This document shows positions 61,982 to 64,000 of a DNA stretch of 64,000 nt, piece by piece. Every line of letters begins with the position of its first letter. The stretch's first letter is position 1. Under the pieces are notes generated by a model. That model saw only the letters and a list, made by a program, of their open reading frames with translations. It was not told the origin of the DNA and searched no databases. The stretch is from CAIXRL01 sp964619155 (lineage in GTDB: Bacteria; Eisenbacteria; RBG-16-71-46). The stretch is taken from assembly GCA_964619155.1 (NCBI GenBank), contig CAZUEM010000002.1:10447-74446 (forward strand). The letters are read 5' to 3'. A program made the position numbers and the translations under genes.

Positions 61982-62353
61982 ATGGAACGAAACACGGCCC
62001 AGCGCAGGGCCATCCACAAGGCCCTCGAGGACGCGGCCCGGCCCATGGGCCCGAACGAGATCTTCGAGGCGGCCCGCGGCGAGGTGCCGGGCCTCGGCAT
62101 CGCCACCGTGTACCGCGCGATCAAGCAGCTCCTCGACGGCGGGTTCCTCGCGCAGGTCGAACTGCCGGGCGAGCCGCCCCGCTACGAGATCGCGGGGAAG
62201 GACCACCACCACCACTTCCGCTGCAATCACTGCCGGAAGGTGTTCGACGTGGACGGCTGCACCGACTCGTTCCGCCAGATGCTGCCGAAGGGCTTCAAGC
62301 TCGACGGGCACGAGGTCTACCTGTTCGGACGCTGCAGTACCTGCGCGGCCTGA
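61982..62353 (+). CDS. Fur-family metal-dependent regulator
   Basis: The 123-residue protein is a short Fur/PerR/Zur-type repressor. The winged helix (about 5-60: TAQRRAIHKALEDA ... IATVYRAIKQLLDGGFL) is followed by the metal-binding dimer domain with HHHH (75-78). The structural zinc site has two CxxC pairs (C81/C84 and C118/C121). The lack of a long C-terminal tail and the four-Cys site are closer to PerR or Zur than to classical Fur, but the metal cannot be told. ATG at 61982 follows GGGAG; a GTG at 61955 would add nine residues. It stands alone between two tRNA genes. Confidence 0.9.
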   Translation: MERNTAQRRAIHKALEDAARPMGPNEIFEAARGEVPGLGIATVYRAIKQLLDGGFLAQVELPGEPPRYEIAGKDHHHHFRCNHCRKVFDVDGCTDSFRQMLPKGFKLDGHEVYLFGRCSTCAA

Positions 62354-62425
62354 GGCGCGCGCGAGCCGGCCGCGGCCCGTTCGGGGCGCCCACGAGCGCT
62401 CGAACGGGCAGCCCCGCGCGGCCGC

Positions 62426-62453
62426 TTGACCGCGGCTCGTTTATGGCTAGAAT
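62426..62453 (+). promoter_or_regulatory. Promoter of the tRNA-Ala/SRP RNA unit
   Basis: TTGACC (62426-62431) and TAGAAT (62448-62453) are separated by 16 nt, about 68 nt before tRNA-Ala. It is one of the best sigma-70 matches in the window and may serve tRNA-Ala, the SRP RNA and possibly dnaX. Confidence 0.65.
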
Positions 62454-62520
62454 GCCGGGCCGCAACGCACCGCCCCTGACCTCCTCGGGGCGGAAGCCGT
62501 TCAAGAGCACAGATTTCGGT

Positions 62521-62596
62521 GGGGATGTAGCTCAGCTGGGAGAGCGCCTCGTTCGCAACGAGGAGGTCGTCGGTTCGAGCCCGATCATCTCCACCA
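62521..62596 (+). tRNA. tRNA-Ala(CGC)
   Basis: 76 nt including encoded CCA. The acceptor stem is GGGGATG/CATCTCC with the G3-U70 pair that identifies alanine tRNA. The anticodon stem CCTCG/CGAGG carries loop TTCGCAA (anticodon CGC, codon GCG). Confidence 0.97.
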
Positions 62597-62607
62597 CCTC
62601 TTTATAT

Positions 62608-62705
62608 GGGCCAGGCCCAGCGCAACCCGACCTTGTGAACCCCGTCAGGACCGGAAGGTAGCAGCGGTAAGCAATCCTTCGGGTGTGCCGCTGACCCCCT
62701 GGCCC
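62608..62705 (+). ncRNA. ffs: Signal recognition particle RNA, small bacterial (4.5S) type
   Basis: The terminal stem GGGCCAGG/CCTGGCCC encloses the conserved SRP core: GTCAGGACCGGAAGG, then AGCAGCGGTAAG and a tip with CTTCGGG. Length about 98 nt, without an Alu domain. The RNA binds Ffh and targets membrane proteins. It begins 12 nt after tRNA-Ala and ends 12 nt before dnaX. Confidence 0.95.
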
Positions 62706-62717
62706 TAAACTGCGCCC

Positions 62718-64000
62718 ATGGCCCATCGTGCGTTGACCCTCAAGTACCGCCCGCAGGTCTTCGCCGACCTGATCGGCCAGGACCACGTCAGCGCGGTGCT
62801 CGCGCGGGCACTCGAATCGGGCCGCGTCGCGCACGCGTTCCTGTTCACCGGCGCGCGCGGCGTGGGCAAGACGACCTCGGCGCGCATCCTCGCCAAGGCG
62901 CTCAACTGCGAGAAGCGCGCGGCCGGCGTGCAGAAGTCCGCCGACCCGTGCAACGCCTGCACGAGCTGCACCGAGATCACGTCCGGCGTCTCCCTCGACG
63001 TGGTCGAGATCGACGGCGCCTCGAACCGCGGCATCGACGACGTCCAGAACCTGCGCGAAAAAGTGCGCTTCGCGCCCACGCGGGGGCGGTTCCGCATCGT
63101 CATCATCGACGAGGTGCACCAGCTCTCGAAGGACGCGTTCGCGGCGCTGCTCAAGACGCTCGAGGAGCCGCCGGCGCACCTGGTGTTCATCTTCGCGACC
63201 ACCGACCCGCAGAAGCTGCCGGACACGATCCGCTCGCGCACCCAGCGCTTCGACTTCGCGCGCGTGGCGCTGCGCAAGGTCGCGGACCGGCTGCTCGAGA
63301 TCCAGAAGCGCGAGTCCGCCGACGCCGAAGGCGTGAAGTTCACGCTCGCCGACGGCGCGGCGCTGCTCATCGCCCACAAGGGCGAGGGCTCGATGCGCGA
63401 CTCGGTGAGCGCGCTCGACCAGGTGGTCTCGGCGGGCGAGCCCGAGGTGACCGAGGAGCTGGTGCGGCGCGTGCTCGGGATCCCCGACCACGAGGGCTTC
63501 TTCCGGCTCGGCGCGGCGATCACCTCGCGCGACCCGAAGGGCACGCTGCAGGAGCTGCACCGCGCGTTCGAGAAGGGCATGGACCCGCGCGACCTCGCCG
63601 AGGGCCTCGCCGAGCACTTCCGCGGCCTGCTCGTCATGAAGGTGGACCCCGAGCGAGGAGGCGACCTGCTCGCGGTGAGCCACGAGGACCTCGAGCGGCT
63701 GCGCGCGCAGGGCGCCGAGTGGAGCCAGGCCGACCTGCTGCGGCTTGTGCGCATCGCGGCCGAGTGCCAGTGGCCGATGCGCGATTCGCCGCAGCCGATC
63801 GTCCACCTCGAGGCCGCGGTGCTGCAGATGGCGACGCTCGAGCCGGCCGAGTCGGTGGCGGCGCTGATCGAGCGGCTCGAGGCGCTCGAGAAGCGCCTCG
63901 GCGGCGCGGCCTCCGCCGCGGCCTCCGCCGCGCCCGCGTCGCCGCGCTCGGGCTCCGATGCATTGACCCCAAAGGCCTCCGTTCTCTGCGTCTCGCATGC
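62718..64000 (+). CDS. dnaX: DNA polymerase III subunit gamma/tau (N-terminal part)
   Basis: The first 427 residues are present; the gene continues past the window. Walker A is GARGVGKT (45-52), zinc ligands are C64, C78, C81 and C84, Walker B is DEVH (131-134), and sensor 1 and the arginine finger lie in ATTDPQKLPDTIRSR. It is the clamp-loader ATPase that opens the sliding clamp at replication forks. The Ala/Ser/Pro-rich stretch at about 395-420 is the linker that follows domain III in this family. ATG at 62718. No slippage heptamer for a shorter gamma form is seen within the window. The link to ffs upstream is common in bacteria (ffs-dnaX-ybaB-recR order). Confidence 0.97.
   Translation, partial: MAHRALTLKYRPQVFADLIGQDHVSAVLARALESGRVAHAFLFTGARGVGKTTSARILAKALNCEKRAAGVQKSADPCNACTSCTEITSGVSLDVVEIDGASNRGIDDVQNLREKVRFAPTRGRFRIVIIDEVHQLSKDAFAALLKTLEEPPAHLVFIFATTDPQKLPDTIRSRTQRFDFARVALRKVADRLLEIQKRESADAEGVKFTLADGAALLIAHKGEGSMRDSVSALDQVVSAGEPEVTEELVRRVLGIPDHEGFFRLGAAITSRDPKGTLQELHRAFEKGMDPRDLAEGLAEHFRGLLVMKVDPERGGDLLAVSHEDLERLRAQGAEWSQADLLRLVRIAAECQWPMRDSPQPIVHLEAAVLQMATLEPAESVAALIERLEALEKRLGGAASAAASAAPASPRSGSDALTPKASVLCVSH

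Noticed and set aside
62532..62700. Minus-strand frame ending GLEPTTSSLRTRRSPS
   Set aside because: It is the antisense reading of tRNA-Ala and extends antisense through the SRP RNA and dnaX.

Overview
The window is about 64 kb of very GC-rich DNA, visibly around 70% G+C over most of its length. It comes from a Gram-negative bacterium: it encodes a TonB-dependent receptor, lipoproteins, RND efflux parts and an outer-membrane-type beta-barrel. Six secreted proteins end in a FlgD-like/T9SS-like Ig domain (pattern 'x-V-x-D-x-x-G-R-x-V ... W-D-G-R ... G-V-Y'). That feature, the ECF sigma-kinase pairs and the base composition suggest an FCB-related candidate phylum such as Candidatus Eisenbacteria. 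This placement is inference, because no rRNA lies in the window.

Layout. 1-3316: end of an unknown gene, a Cys/Met-metabolism PLP lyase, a secreted coiled-coil protein and a small secreted protein coupled to the TonB receptor. 3313-8057: TonB-dependent receptor and a secreted partner. 8424-9110: an esterase. 9211-31267: a beta-glucan utilisation locus. 31349-33628: Ser/Thr kinase with TPRs. 33722-33821: a 100-N scaffold gap. 33822-37962: MacA/MacB-like export system with two permeases. 38139-45436: RND adaptor, RND pump and a DUF748-like protein. 45655-50276: FG-GAP propeller protein and an Arg/Gly-rich repeat protein. 50448-55929: a low-GC island flanked by a broken and an intact tRNA-Ser(CGA). 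56130-62353: CPBP protease, ECF sigma factor plus kinase, methyltransferase, tRNA-Ser(GGA) and a Fur-family regulator. 62521-64000: tRNA-Ala(CGC), SRP RNA and the start of dnaX.

The glucan locus is the centre of interest. A plus-strand group (GH16-like, GH17, a GH94/GH149/GH161-type phosphorylase, an OppF-type ATPase, GH1 and a GH2-like/beta-barrel fusion) faces a minus-strand operon (secreted FlgD-type protein, carbohydrate-binding-like lipoprotein, ROK repressor, GH16 lipoprotein, solute-binding lipoprotein, two DppB/DppC-type permeases and an OppD-type ATPase). A 25-bp inverted-repeat operator (half-site ACTTTGTYC) occurs at four promoters: before the GH16-like gene, before the ATPase gene, and twice in the divergent region 30242-30610. 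The best candidate for the protein that reads it is the ROK regulator. The enzymes fit uptake and hydrolysis or phosphorolysis of beta-1,3-glucan such as laminarin.

The second notable region is the island. The 5' half of tRNA-Ser, with its own promoter, is stranded at 50448-50492. A second promoter plus complete tRNA lies at the right end, and short CAGTAGC repeats sit near both ends. This looks like an element that inserted into the anticodon region and rebuilt the tRNA with its own 5' half. Its cargo is two large secreted proteins; no integrase was found.
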